A DNA stretch of 43,195 nucleotides from an uncultured Selenomonadales bacterium (lineage in GTDB: Bacteria; Bacillota; Negativicutes; Selenomonadales; Selenomonadaceae): NCBI GenBank assembly GCA_900321035.1, contig ONUH01000018.1:1-43195 (forward strand), written 5' to 3'. This document shows positions 22,267 to 31,150 of the stretch, piece after piece (the first letter of the stretch is position 1; each line of letters starts with the position of its first letter). Under the pieces are notes generated by a model, which worked only from the letters and a program-made list of their open reading frames with translations, ran no database searches and was not told where the DNA came from. The position numbers and the translations under genes are program-made.

Positions 22267-24045
22267 ATGAAACAATTTCAATTTTCCTTCCGAGAAAACA
22301 AGACGCTGGAAGCGGAGCTGCGAAAGCTGCGGCGGTGGGTCAAGAGCACCCTCTGCTCCCATGTGACGGTCCGGATTTTTACCGAGATCGTGGATCGCGA
22401 GCGGATCGAGCGCGTTTGTGAAACCGTCGGCCGGCTGCTGCCGGAGGCTCTCTATGTGGGCTGTTCTACCAACGGGAATATATTGAACGGCGATTTTTCG
22501 AGCGGCTCCATGGTGGTCGTCTGCACGCTGTTTGAATACCCGACCACAAAACTGGAACTGCTGCAGTATCCGATGCCGTTTGACGATCAGGCAAGCGTCG
22601 CCGGGAAATTGGCGGAGGAAGTTGAGAAACGGCCGTGGGTCAAGGCAGTGGAGATTCTCGTCACCATCCGGGGACAGTCGATGACGGCGCTTTGCGAGGG
22701 CCTGTCCCGCGTCCGTCCGGGCGTTCAGATTTACGGCGGCGGGGCCTTTTGCAAGGACATGGGGCAGGATGAGGCCTGCGTCTTTTCCAGCGCGGGCGGA
22801 TATATGGAGGAGGGCGTCGCGTTCATCCTCTTGGGCGGAGACGACCTGCATATTGAGACTTCCTTCGTCACCGGATGGAAACCGCTCGGTTCGTACCTGC
22901 ACGTGACGATGACGGACGGATGCGTCCTCAAGGAACTGAATCATCGCCCGGCGTATGAGACCTATTACAAATATCTGCATATCCGCAACGATGAGAACTT
23001 CTTCAACAATACGCTGGAATTTCCGTTCCTTTATCAGAAGAACGGCATCGAACTCATGCGCGCCCCGGTGACGAGCAATCCCGACGGTTCCCTGACCATG
23101 ACCTCGGAGATGAGCCAGGACGTGCAGGCACGGATTGCCTACGGAGACCCGTGGACGATCCTGGATTCCATATGGAAGGAAGGGAACCGGCTCCTGCCGT
23201 TTGCGCCGGAGTGCATCTTCATTTTTTCCTGCGCGGCGCGCCGTACGTTCTGGGGAAACGACGAGGTGGGCAAAGAAACGGAGCCGTATCAGATGGTCGC
23301 CTCCACTTCCGGCTTTTACACCTCCGGGGAATTTTTGCGGACGGGCGACAACGTCGATCAGCACAATGTGACCCAGGTGATTGCCGCTATGCGGGAGGGC
23401 GAGGCCAAGGAGCAGCCCGCCAAGGAGCTTCGCATGGCGGACCGGGGCGTTGAAGGAAAGGTCTCCATGATCAACCGGATGGCTACCTTCATCAAGGCCA
23501 CGACGGAGGAACTGGAAGAGGCGAACCGGAAGCTCAGCGAACTGGCCGTCACCGACGGCATGACCGGCGTCGGAAACAAGTCCGCGTATTTGGAACGAAT
23601 CCACGACGTGGACCGGAAGATTGGCCGGGGCGATGCTTCGTTCACGGTGTTCATGTTCGACCTGAACGGGCTGAAGGAGACCAACGACAAATACGGCCAT
23701 GAGTGCGGAGATATGGTGATCGTCGATGCGGCGGAGGTACTGAAGACCGTGTTCGGACGGGAAAACCTGTACCGGATCGGCGGGGATGAGTTTATCGCCA
23801 TCTTGGATGGGGCGCAGGAGGACGAGGCGGAGCGGCGTTTCCGGGAGATGGACGCGGCGGTGGCGTCGAAAAACAAGACGGAGAGACCGTACAAAGATCC
23901 CCTTTCCATCTCCAAAGGGGCGGCTGCGTTTCATCCGGGTGAGGATACGGAGTATCAGGACGTCTTCCGCCGGGCGGATCAGACCATGTATCAAGAGAAG
24001 GCGGCCTATTACAAGGTGCATAACCGCCGAAAACACAGGGATTGA
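22267..24045 (+). CDS. FIST-domain diguanylate cyclase
   Basis: A 592-residue cytoplasmic protein. Residues about 25-200 form a FIST N domain (YVGCSTNGNILNGDF; IYGGGAFCKDMGQ; GVAFILLGGDDLHIETSF), and about 210-365 a FIST C domain (APECIFIFSCAARRTFWG). A short coiled linker (about 385-430) precedes a GGDEF domain with RIGGDEFIAIL (motif at residues 505-509). FIST is a small-ligand sensing domain, proposed for amino acids, so this should tune c-di-GMP to an internal ligand. No RxxD inhibitory site is seen before the GGDEF motif. ATG 22267 follows CAGGGAG. The 22036-22266 interval holds a 75-codon frame (from 22041) overlapping this start, which I do not trust. Confidence 0.88.
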   Translation: MKQFQFSFRENKTLEAELRKLRRWVKSTLCSHVTVRIFTEIVDRERIERVCETVGRLLPEALYVGCSTNGNILNGDFSSGSMVVVCTLFEYPTTKLELLQYPMPFDDQASVAGKLAEEVEKRPWVKAVEILVTIRGQSMTALCEGLSRVRPGVQIYGGGAFCKDMGQDEACVFSSAGGYMEEGVAFILLGGDDLHIETSFVTGWKPLGSYLHVTMTDGCVLKELNHRPAYETYYKYLHIRNDENFFNNTLEFPFLYQKNGIELMRAPVTSNPDGSLTMTSEMSQDVQARIAYGDPWTILDSIWKEGNRLLPFAPECIFIFSCAARRTFWGNDEVGKETEPYQMVASTSGFYTSGEFLRTGDNVDQHNVTQVIAAMREGEAKEQPAKELRMADRGVEGKVSMINRMATFIKATTEELEEANRKLSELAVTDGMTGVGNKSAYLERIHDVDRKIGRGDASFTVFMFDLNGLKETNDKYGHECGDMVIVDAAEVLKTVFGRENLYRIGGDEFIAILDGAQEDEAERRFREMDAAVASKNKTERPYKDPLSISKGAAAFHPGEDTEYQDVFRRADQTMYQEKAAYYKVHNRRKHRD

Positions 24046-24070
24046 TTCGAGGCCCTGATGTAATATTTTC

Positions 24071-24100
24071 TTGTCAGTAAAGCTTTGAAAGTGATAAAAT
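24071..24100 (+). promoter_or_regulatory. Promoter of the peptide-export operon
   Basis: TTGTCA (24071-24076) is 18 bases from TAAAAT (24095-24100). Transcription would start near 24107, about 40 bases before the leader hairpin at 24146-24187 and 175 bases before the first export gene. Confidence 0.5.
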
Positions 24101-24143
24101 AGGAAAGGTGAGGTTAAATCAATTTTTGAGAAGGGGAGATTGT

Positions 24144-24221
24144 ATGGCCGAGGAATGGAGCGCGCACTCTGTTCCCCGGCCTTTTTTCGTCCGGATGGAG
24201 GGCGAAGGAACCACGACGTGA
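24144..24221 (+). CDS. Possible 25-codon leader peptide
   Basis: A short frame (MAEEWSAHSVPRPFFVRMEG and five more residues, ending GTTT) starts at an ATG preceded by AAGGGGAG at about 7 bases. Its first 14 codons cover exactly the terminator-like hairpin at 24146-24187, so ribosomes on it would prevent the hairpin. It has no recognisable family. It could be a genuine attenuation leader or chance. Confidence 0.3.
   Translation: MAEEWSAHSVPRPFFVRMEGEGTTT
24146..24187 (+). terminator. Terminator or attenuator in the leader of the peptide-export operon
   Basis: A 15-bp stem (24146-24160 with 24167-24181; one mismatch and two G-T pairs, six-base loop cgcgca) followed directly by TTTTTT. It lies downstream of the promoter at 24071-24100 and upstream of the first NHLP export gene. 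It may end transcription from the FIST-GGDEF gene, attenuate the operon, or both. Confidence 0.75.
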
Positions 24222-24281
24222 GGGTTATGGCGGCGACGCCGGAATGAGTTTGGAAGATACGGAAGGAGGGGAACGCAGACC

Positions 24282-25235
24282 GTGAACGACAACATTTTCA
24301 ACCGGCAGGCGCTGGACAAGCTGCGTTCTCCGGAAAAACTCGACACGATGATTCGCATTACAGGTCCTGTGGGCTGGATGGGCACAGCCTCCGTCGCGCT
24401 CCTTTGTCTTGCTATCGTGCTTTGGTCCTTTTACGGTTCGTTTACGGAAAAAGCGGAAGGCCGAGGGCTGATCCTGGACTCGGCGGGCGTCGTCAGCGTC
24501 ACCCATCCGGCGGCGGGCAAAATCACCGCCGTCTACGTCCAGACCGGCAGCACGGTGCACAAGGGCGAGATCATCGCGCACATGGACCAGCCGGAGCAGT
24601 CGGCCGACAGGCGCATGGCGCAGTACGGCACGGAGCTGGCGGCAAACGACCGCGACATGCGGAGCCGCGTTTATGAATACGACGCGAAGCGGCAGACGGA
24701 GACGGTAAGGGAAGAAGTGTACTGCGATTACGACGGCGTGGTGGACGAAGTGATGGTGAACGCGGGAACGCTGGTCGCGGAGGGCAGCCCGATCTGTACC
24801 GTGCGCCTGACGCAGAACCGAGACGATTTGACGGGCATTTTCTACATCCCCGTGGATAAAGGCAAGCGCGTGGAGCCGGGCATGACGATCCAGCTTGCGC
24901 CGAACGGCGTGGACGTCACCCAGACGGGCAGCCTGATCGGCGTGGTGAAAAGCGTTTCCCAATATCCGATTTCCGCCGAAGGCGTGCGGAAGGGCCTGGG
25001 CAATTCCCAGCTCGCACAATATGTGCTGACGCAGGGCGGCGGCGCGGCGGTGGAGGTAAAGTTCGACCTCGTGCGGGATGAGAACTCCGAGTCGGGCTAC
25101 CTTTGGACCTCCGTGGTCGGCAAGCATCGTCCCATCACGGCGGGCAGCTTCTGCACCGGCTCTATCGTCATCGAGCGGGAGCCGCCGATCGAGAAGGTCT
25201 TTTACAAGATCAGCCAGTGGCTCAGGAGCAGATAA
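24282..25235 (+). CDS. NHLM/NHLP-type HlyD-like secretion protein
   Basis: A 317-residue membrane-fusion-type protein of the kind paired with Nif11/NHLP peptide exporters (NHLM_micro_HlyD type). It has a cytoplasmic N-terminus, one membrane helix (about residues 33-52, SVALLCLAIVLWSFYGSF), a lipoyl/barrel-sandwich half (GLILDSAGVVSVTHPAAGKI, VYVQTGSTVHKGEIIAHMD), a short hairpin, the other half (VYCDYDGVVDEVMVNAGTL) and a beta barrel (VEPGMTIQLAPNGVD). It should link the ABC exporter across the envelope. GTG 24282 follows GGAAGGAGGGG at 8-10 bases. First structural gene of the export operon. Confidence 0.88.
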   Translation: MNDNIFNRQALDKLRSPEKLDTMIRITGPVGWMGTASVALLCLAIVLWSFYGSFTEKAEGRGLILDSAGVVSVTHPAAGKITAVYVQTGSTVHKGEIIAHMDQPEQSADRRMAQYGTELAANDRDMRSRVYEYDAKRQTETVREEVYCDYDGVVDEVMVNAGTLVAEGSPICTVRLTQNRDDLTGIFYIPVDKGKRVEPGMTIQLAPNGVDVTQTGSLIGVVKSVSQYPISAEGVRKGLGNSQLAQYVLTQGGGAAVEVKFDLVRDENSESGYLWTSVVGKHRPITAGSFCTGSIVIEREPPIEKVFYKISQWLRSR

Positions 25236-25242
25236 AAATTCT

Positions 25243-25279
25243 GAGGCAGGAAAGTGAGAAAGTAAGAATTTCTTGCCTC
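25243..25279 (+). repeat. Intercistronic hairpin related to the 42256-42302 element
   Basis: Arms gaggcaggaaa (25243-25253) and tttcttgcctc (25269-25279) pair with one G-T around a 15-base loop. Flanks and loop (agaaagtaagaattt) match the perfect hairpin at 42256-42302. It lies between the HlyD-like gene and the exporter gene and may tune their expression. Confidence 0.5.
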
Positions 25280-25332
25280 GACATTTTTCGGCAGGCACGG
25301 AGCAGCGATTTATCATAGGAGCAGATCAGCTT

Positions 25333-27552
25333 ATGGAACTTGCGGAAAGAATACGGCAGTTTTTCTTTGGCGCCCAGCGCGTCAAGACGCCGACTGTGCT
25401 CCAGATGGAGGCGACGGAGTGCGGCGCGGCGTCTTTGGCTATGGTGCTGGCCTATTACGGCAAATGGCTTCCGCTGGAAAAACTGCGGCAGGAATGCGGC
25501 GTGACCCGCGACGGCGTCAACGCGAAAAATATTCTTCGCGCGGCGCGGCGGCTCGGCTGCGTGGCCAAGGGATTCGCGGGCAAGCCCGAAGTGCTCCGGA
25601 AAAAGGAATTCCCGCTGATCCTCTTTTGGGAGTTCAACCATTTCGTAGTCTTGGAAGGCGTCGAGAATGACACCGCCTATTTGAACGACCCCGCGATGGG
25701 GCGGCGGCAGGTTTCGTGGGAGGAGTTCCTTTCCTCCTATACCGGCATTTATCTGAATATCCGTCCGGGCGAAGACTTTGTGCAGGAAGGGCACTCTTAC
25801 AATGTGGCGAAGGCCGTCGCCGAAAAACTCGCCGAGGACAAATGGGCGATCCTTTTCGTACTGATCTTAGGGCTTTGCATGATCGTGCCCGGCCTCGCCG
25901 TGCCGGTGATGAACCAGATTTTCATCGACGACGTGTTTTCGATGAAGCACCCCGATTGGACGACGAAGCTCCTATGGGCCATGGCGGCGGCGGCGGTCCT
26001 GTCCGGCGTCATGAACGCCATGCGGGCGGCGGTGCTGACCTATTGGCAGAAAAAGCTGACGCTGGCGGACTCGTCCTCGTTCTTCTGGCATGTGCTCCGG
26101 CTGCCGGTGACGTTCTTCCAGCAGCGTTACGCGGCGGACGTGGCGTCCCGCATCCAGTTCAACGAATCCAACGCCGAGGTGCTTTCCGGGCAGGCGGCTA
26201 CCGCGCTGTTGGATTTTTTCATTGCGCTGTTTTTCCTCGGCCTCTTGGTGCAGTACAGCGTGCCGCTGACTCTGGTGGGCGTCTCCGTCAGCTTCGTCAA
26301 TCTGGTGGTGCTCCTTTATATGCGGCGGAACATGACCGACCTGACCATGCGCATCCAGCAGGAAAAAGGCAAGGAATACGGCGTGCTGATGAACGGCCTG
26401 ATGATGATAGAAAGCGTCAAGGCGAGCGGCTGCGAAGGCGATCTGTTCTCGAAATGGTCGGGCTATGCCGCAAAAGCCCTTGTCGCCAATCAGGAAATGC
26501 AGCTCTGGTCCACGAAGGTGCGTCTCCTGCCGACGCTCCTTGCGGGACTCTCGGGGGCGCTGGTGATGACCGTCGGCGGCTTTTCCATCATGGAGGGCCT
26601 GATGACCGCCGGCGTCTATACGGCGGTGAACAGCCTGATCGCCAAGTTCCAGGAGCCGATGCAGAAGCTACTCACGCTCAGCGACACGATCCGTACGACG
26701 GAAATGCAGATGCAGCGCCTCGACGACGTGCGCCGCTATCCTATCGACAACCTGAACTATCCCGACGATACGCAGCAGTACGTCTTCACAGGAGAAAGAC
26801 TGTCCGGCCGGATTGAGATGCGGGACGTGAGCTTCGGCTACAGTCCGCTCGACCCGCCGCTCTTGGAGCATTTCGAGCTGCATTTGGAGCCGGGACGCTG
26901 GGCTGCCGTTGTGGGCGCGTCGGGCAGCGGAAAATCGACGCTGGCGAAGCTGGCAGCGGGGCTTTACGAGGAATGGTCGGGCGACGTGCTGTTCGACGGC
27001 GTGAAGCGCCGGGAGATTCCCCGCGCCGTGCGGGTGAATTCCATCGCCACGGTGGATCAGGACGTGTTCCAGCTTTCCGGCACGGTGCGGGAAAATATCA
27101 CGCTGTTCGACCGGTCCGTGCCGAAAGCCGACATCATACAGGCGGCGCAGGACGCCTGCATCCATGACGACATCCTGCGGCTTCCGGGCGGCTACGAGGC
27201 CGAGGTCTCTGAGGGCGGGATAAATTTCAGCGGCGGCCAGAGACAGCGATTGGAGATGGCCCGGGCCTTGGCGGGGAATCCTTCCATATTGATCCTGGAC
27301 GAAGCGACCAGCGCCATCGACCCGGTGACTGAGCAAAAGGTGCTGGAAAATATCCGCCGGCGCGGCTGCACCTGCCTGATCGTCGCCCACCGTCTCTCGA
27401 CGATCCGCGACGCGGACGAAATCATCGTGCTGGAAAAAGGCAAGGTCGCCGAACGCGGAACCCATCGGGAACTGATGCAGCACGACGGCCCGTACCGCAG
27501 GCTGATCGAAGAACGGGAAAAGGAAGCGAATGGGGAAGATACGCTGGACTGA
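25333..27552 (+). CDS. NHLP-type peptidase-containing ABC exporter (C39)
   Basis: A 739-residue bacteriocin ABC transporter of the NHLM_micro_ABC1 type. Residues 15-150 are a C39 peptidase: Cys30 in QMEATECGAASLAM, His103 in FNHFVVLEG, Asp119 in LNDPAMG. These cut leaders after a double Gly. Six membrane helices span about 180-460. The ATPase has Walker A GASGSGKST (528-536), signature FSGGQRQRLEMARAL, Walker B ILILDEATSAID and the switch His in IVAHRLSTI. It should trim and export the Nif11-leader peptides encoded at 34602-37886, all of which end their leader in GG. ATG 25333 has AGGAG 11 bases upstream; longer readings lack a better site. Confidence 0.93.
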   Translation: MELAERIRQFFFGAQRVKTPTVLQMEATECGAASLAMVLAYYGKWLPLEKLRQECGVTRDGVNAKNILRAARRLGCVAKGFAGKPEVLRKKEFPLILFWEFNHFVVLEGVENDTAYLNDPAMGRRQVSWEEFLSSYTGIYLNIRPGEDFVQEGHSYNVAKAVAEKLAEDKWAILFVLILGLCMIVPGLAVPVMNQIFIDDVFSMKHPDWTTKLLWAMAAAAVLSGVMNAMRAAVLTYWQKKLTLADSSSFFWHVLRLPVTFFQQRYAADVASRIQFNESNAEVLSGQAATALLDFFIALFFLGLLVQYSVPLTLVGVSVSFVNLVVLLYMRRNMTDLTMRIQQEKGKEYGVLMNGLMMIESVKASGCEGDLFSKWSGYAAKALVANQEMQLWSTKVRLLPTLLAGLSGALVMTVGGFSIMEGLMTAGVYTAVNSLIAKFQEPMQKLLTLSDTIRTTEMQMQRLDDVRRYPIDNLNYPDDTQQYVFTGERLSGRIEMRDVSFGYSPLDPPLLEHFELHLEPGRWAAVVGASGSGKSTLAKLAAGLYEEWSGDVLFDGVKRREIPRAVRVNSIATVDQDVFQLSGTVRENITLFDRSVPKADIIQAAQDACIHDDILRLPGGYEAEVSEGGINFSGGQRQRLEMARALAGNPSILILDEATSAIDPVTEQKVLENIRRRGCTCLIVAHRLSTIRDADEIIVLEKGKVAERGTHRELMQHDGPYRRLIEEREKEANGEDTLD

Positions 27553-27573
27553 AGAGAAGAGTGGAGAGTGGGG

Positions 27574-27666
27574 AGTGAGGAGTGAGGAGATAGGAGTTAG
27601 GAGTGTGGAGCGTGGCGGAGAATCATTACGTAATAACTCCTCATTCCTCTCTCCTAACTCCTCACT
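27574..27666. repeat. Imperfect inverted repeat of GGAGT(T/G)AGGAG units
   Basis: Two 30-base arms (27574-27603 and 27637-27666) pair at 26 of 30 positions. Each is built of short gagtgag/ggagttagg units. The loop contains the palindrome attacgtaat (27625-27634). It fills the gap between the two ABC genes and resembles small dispersed repeats. As RNA it would form a long hairpin between the two cistrons. Confidence 0.65.
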
Positions 27667-27742
27667 GAAAATATAAATAACGATTTTGGATGGTAACGAC
27701 GTTTCTATTTTGCATATTATAACGGGAAAGGAGGAACGAAGC

Positions 27743-30478
27743 ATGAAGCTTTCCGCCGGGGAGCGGTACACGCTGACGGATGAAAAATCGTATATTACGC
27801 TTACGGCGGGCCGGGCGGAAGTCTATGCTGTCACCCGGCAGACGGCTTCGTTCCGGCAGATTTTCCTGACGGAGCTGGGCGTGGGAGAGGCGGCGTTCCC
27901 GTCGATGGACGAGTTTGGCGAAATCGACGTGACGGTTTACGCCGTCGAGGACGCCGAATTTTCGGTGACGCCTTTCGCCGGTTCGGAGCCCGGCGCCCTC
28001 GCGCCGCAGATGAAACGATGGTTCGGGCGTCTTGTTGCGCTGCCGTGGCTGCGGCTGTTGGCGGACCGGGGCGACGACGCGCTGAAGCAATGGGCGGACG
28101 GTTCGGTCCTGAACGGCGCGGAATCGGATGTGGAGACGCTCTGCAGGGAGTTCGCGGAGAACGAGGGCATTTTCGCCATGCTGCTTGGCGTGCGGTTCAA
28201 GTCGCAGGACAAGCGGCTCGGCCAGCGGATGGAGACCCGCGCGCAGGGCCAGCGGCGGCTCGTGGACGAGACGATTGCCGAGCTGTTAGGCGAGGGGACG
28301 GTATTCTCCGCCACGGGCGCGGAAGGCAATGCGAAGCTGGAGAAAACGGGCTTCCTTGTGCGGCGTGCGGCGCAGGCGCTGAAAATGCCCGTGGAGAATA
28401 TCAGCATATCGCCGGAAATGGCAAAGCGGCTGGACAACCTCGGGCTGCTCCGCCGCCTTGTCCAAAAGGGCGGCATGCATATCCGGCTGGTCCACTTGGA
28501 GGCCGGTTGGCATACGGCGGACAGCGGCGTCATGATCGGCTATCTTTCGACGGAGGAAAGCCGGGAACCCGTTGTCCTGATCCCCGAGTCGCCGGAGAGT
28601 TACCGTGCCGTGACGCATGCGCAGCCCGAAGGCGTCCCCGTGACGGACGAGCTCGCGGCGCGCATCGAAAAGGACGCGTTCCTTTTCTATCCGGGTCTTC
28701 CCCCTCGGAAGCTCGGCTATTCGGACCTTTTCAAATTTTTGTTCCGGCAGAGCTGGGCGTCGGATTGGAAAACCATCGCCGCCGTCAGCTTTGTCATGGG
28801 ACTGATTCCGCTGATTACGCCGGTAGTCACCGAGACGGTCTTCAAGGACATCATCCCGATCCTTGACCGGGAGGGACTTGCCACCGTCACGCAGGTGATG
28901 ATGGTGGCGGGATTCACCACGGCGGCGCTTTCCACCGTCCGCGCCATCGCGTTCCTGCGCGTGTCCGCTTCCTGCGGCATGGCGCTTCGGGCCGCGCTTT
29001 TCGGGCGGCTCCTTTCCCTTCCGACGAAATTTTTCCGTCAATTCCAGTCCGGCGACTTGGCAAACCGTGTGGTGGGTCTGGAAGCGGCCACGACGATCCT
29101 CTCGGAGAATTTCTTCGGCGTGCTGTTCAACCTCGTGTTTTCCCTCTGGAGCCTTGCCCTGATGTGCTACTACAGCTGGAAGCTCACGGCGGCGGCGCTC
29201 CTGATATGGATCGTGTATCTCGGCCTCAGCAGCTTCGTCATCAGCCGTCTCGTCCATGCGGAGCGATGCATGACCGAGGCGAAGAACAAGACCACCGGCA
29301 TCTTGCAGCAGATCTTCACGGGGCTGGTCAAGTTCCGCGTCAAAGGAGCTGAGGAACAGGCGTACCACCTTTGGGGCAAGAAGTTTGCCGAGGAATGGAA
29401 ATGGAACTACAACGCCCGCGTGCTGAAAAACTATAATACCGTGATTGCCGCCGTCCAGCCGATTCTTTTGGCGCTGGTCCTCTATTATTTCGGGCTGCGG
29501 GAGCTTGCGGAGACTGCGTCGGCCGGGTCCAGCGGCCCGTCGAAAGCGCTGGCTGACGTATTCGCAGTGGCGGAGCCGATGAGCGTCGCCACGTTTATCG
29601 CTTTCCAGGCGGCCTATACTGCGTTCAACACAGCGCTGAACGCGGTGATGCCGGTTTTGGAGCAGATCTCCACCGTCCGTCCGCTGCTGGAAAATTTGCA
29701 GCCGATTCTCGACGCGGAACCGGAGGTCGTCGAGGAAAAGATGGAGGCCGATTTGCTTTCGGGCGCCTTCGAGGTCAAGCATTTGTCGTTCGCTTACGGC
29801 GAAGGGCTGCCGGAGGTGCTGCACGACGTGAGCTTTTCCGTGGCGGCGGGGGAACACGTCGCCGTCGTCGGGCGTTCCGGCTGCGGAAAGTCGACGCTGG
29901 TGCGGCTGCTCTTGGGATTCGAGGCGCCGACCAGCGGGGCGATCTATTACGACGGGCAGGACCTCGCCGACCTGGACCTTCCCTCGGTGCGGTCGCAGAT
30001 GGGCGTGGTGCTGCAGAACGGCCAGCTCATGACGGGCGACATCTACCGGAACATCGTAGGCGCCAGCGACTTGACGCTGGACGACGCATGGGCGGCGGCG
30101 GAAGCGGCGGGCATTGCCGACGAAATCCGCGAGATGCCCATGCAGATGCAGACCGTCGTCAGCGAAGGCAGCACGAACATCTCCGGCGGCCAGCGGCAGC
30201 GCATCCTGATCGCCAAAGCCCTTGCCATGAACCCTGCCATCGTCATCTGCGACGAGGCGACCAGCGCCCTCGACAACCGAACCCAGGCCATCGTGACCGA
30301 CAGCCTCGACCGCCTGAAGGTGACGCGTATTGTCGTCGCGCATCGCTTATCGACGATTCGCCGCGCCGACAGGATCCTCGTCCTGGACGAGGGGCGCATT
30401 GCGGAAAGCGGCTCCTTCGACGAGCTCATGGAAAAGGACGGCCTGTTTGCGTCCTTCGTCAAGCGGCAGGTGGCGTGA
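27743..30478 (+). CDS. NHLP-type ABC exporter permease/ATPase, second subunit
   Basis: A 911-residue ABC protein of the NHLM_micro_ABC2 type. Instead of a C39 domain it has a ~340-residue N-terminal region beginning with a cupin- or cNMP-like beta stretch (LSAGERYTLTDEKSYITLTA) and continuing into a helical part. Membrane helices span about 355-640. The ATPase has Walker A GRSGCGKST (about 709-717), signature ISGGQRQRILIAKAL, Walker B IVICDEATSALD and VVAHRLSTI. It probably pairs with the C39-bearing ABC protein as a heterodimer. ATG 27743 follows AAAGGAGG at 8 bases; an upstream in-frame ATG (27686) is rejected for lack of a site. Confidence 0.92.
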   Translation: MKLSAGERYTLTDEKSYITLTAGRAEVYAVTRQTASFRQIFLTELGVGEAAFPSMDEFGEIDVTVYAVEDAEFSVTPFAGSEPGALAPQMKRWFGRLVALPWLRLLADRGDDALKQWADGSVLNGAESDVETLCREFAENEGIFAMLLGVRFKSQDKRLGQRMETRAQGQRRLVDETIAELLGEGTVFSATGAEGNAKLEKTGFLVRRAAQALKMPVENISISPEMAKRLDNLGLLRRLVQKGGMHIRLVHLEAGWHTADSGVMIGYLSTEESREPVVLIPESPESYRAVTHAQPEGVPVTDELAARIEKDAFLFYPGLPPRKLGYSDLFKFLFRQSWASDWKTIAAVSFVMGLIPLITPVVTETVFKDIIPILDREGLATVTQVMMVAGFTTAALSTVRAIAFLRVSASCGMALRAALFGRLLSLPTKFFRQFQSGDLANRVVGLEAATTILSENFFGVLFNLVFSLWSLALMCYYSWKLTAAALLIWIVYLGLSSFVISRLVHAERCMTEAKNKTTGILQQIFTGLVKFRVKGAEEQAYHLWGKKFAEEWKWNYNARVLKNYNTVIAAVQPILLALVLYYFGLRELAETASAGSSGPSKALADVFAVAEPMSVATFIAFQAAYTAFNTALNAVMPVLEQISTVRPLLENLQPILDAEPEVVEEKMEADLLSGAFEVKHLSFAYGEGLPEVLHDVSFSVAAGEHVAVVGRSGCGKSTLVRLLLGFEAPTSGAIYYDGQDLADLDLPSVRSQMGVVLQNGQLMTGDIYRNIVGASDLTLDDAWAAAEAAGIADEIREMPMQMQTVVSEGSTNISGGQRQRILIAKALAMNPAIVICDEATSALDNRTQAIVTDSLDRLKVTRIVVAHRLSTIRRADRILVLDEGRIAESGSFDELMEKDGLFASFVKRQVA

Positions 30479-30519
30479 TCCATACGCAGGAAGACAGCAT
30501 TTGAAAGGGGAGGGGAACC

Positions 30520-31053
30520 ATGCTCCCGACACGTCCTTCGAGCCCGATAGATTTCGAGCAAATCTATCGGGATTATCACAAAAATGTTTACAATTATATT
30601 TATGGACAGCTCCTTCATCGCGAGGCGGCGGAGGATTTGACGGCGGACGTGTTCGTCGCTGTGGCGACGCACCTTGGACAGTTCGACCCGACAAGGGGGT
30701 CTCTCACCGCGTGGATTTTCACCATCGCCCGGAACCTGACGCAGAATTACCGGCTGCGGGCTTCCACCCGTATGGAGGAAAGCCGCGAGAATTTGCCCGA
30801 CATGCCCGCCGTCCCGTCGAAGACGGTGGACGATTCGCTGCGGTCTCCCGAAAATATCCGGGCTGAGCGCATTTTGGCGAAGCTCTCCAGCGAGGAACGC
30901 CGGTTCTTGGAGCTTCGCTATGTGCTGGGACTTTCCAACGAACAGATCGGGCGCGTTACCGGGACGACGGCGGCCGCCGTCAGCCAAAAATATCATCGCC
31001 TTTTGGCGAAATGCAGAAAAATAGATAAGGACGTCACCGACGACGCGTCGTGA
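30520..31053 (+). CDS. Sigma-70 family (ECF-like) RNA polymerase sigma factor
   Basis: A 177-residue sigma factor with region 2 (FEQIYRDYHKNVYNYIYGQL, EDLTADVFVAVATHLGQFD, SLTAWIFTIARNLTQNYRLR) and region 4 (LSSEERRFLELRYVLGLSNE, QIGRVTGTTAAAVSQKYHRL). Length and lack of regions 1 and 3 fit ECF factors. No cognate anti-sigma membrane protein is adjacent; the unknown 94-residue product of 31151-31435 is the nearest candidate partner. ATG 30520 has GGGGAGGGG 5 bases upstream, 41 bases after the second ABC gene. A perfect 12-bp hairpin lies in codons 8-18. Confidence 0.9.
   Translation: MLPTRPSSPIDFEQIYRDYHKNVYNYIYGQLLHREAAEDLTADVFVAVATHLGQFDPTRGSLTAWIFTIARNLTQNYRLRASTRMEESRENLPDMPAVPSKTVDDSLRSPENIRAERILAKLSSEERRFLELRYVLGLSNEQIGRVTGTTAAAVSQKYHRLLAKCRKIDKDVTDDAS
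30543..30571 (+). other. Perfect hairpin inside the sigma-factor start region
   Basis: Arms cccgatagattt (30543-30554) and aaatctatcggg (30560-30571) with a five-base loop fall within codons 8-18. Such a structure just after the start codon can slow initiation or act as a processing site; it could also be chance. Confidence 0.5.
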
Positions 31054-31068
31054 AAATTTTTTTGAAGA

Positions 31069-31113
31069 AAATTTTTGCTGCGCGTCAATTTTCTCATACT
31101 CAATCTGTATTAT
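31069..31113 (+). promoter_or_regulatory. Promoter-like block A, shared with 35340-35385
   Basis: A 24-base block (31069-31092: aaattttt, 3 variable, gcg, 1 variable, GTCAATTTT) matches 35340-35363 at 20 of 24 positions. A -10-like TATTAT (31108-31113) follows 15 bases later. It precedes the unknown gene at 31151. The -35 part does not match TTGACA in this orientation, so an alternative sigma factor is possible. Confidence 0.5.
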
Positions 31114-31150
31114 ATAGTAGAGTATATTGAGAAGAATGGAGCGAAGACTT

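Noticed and set aside
22041..22270. 75-codon frame overlapping the FIST-GGDEF start by ATGA
   Set aside because: The overlap is suggestive, but the ribosome site is distant and the translated sequence has no consistent secondary structure or family signal.
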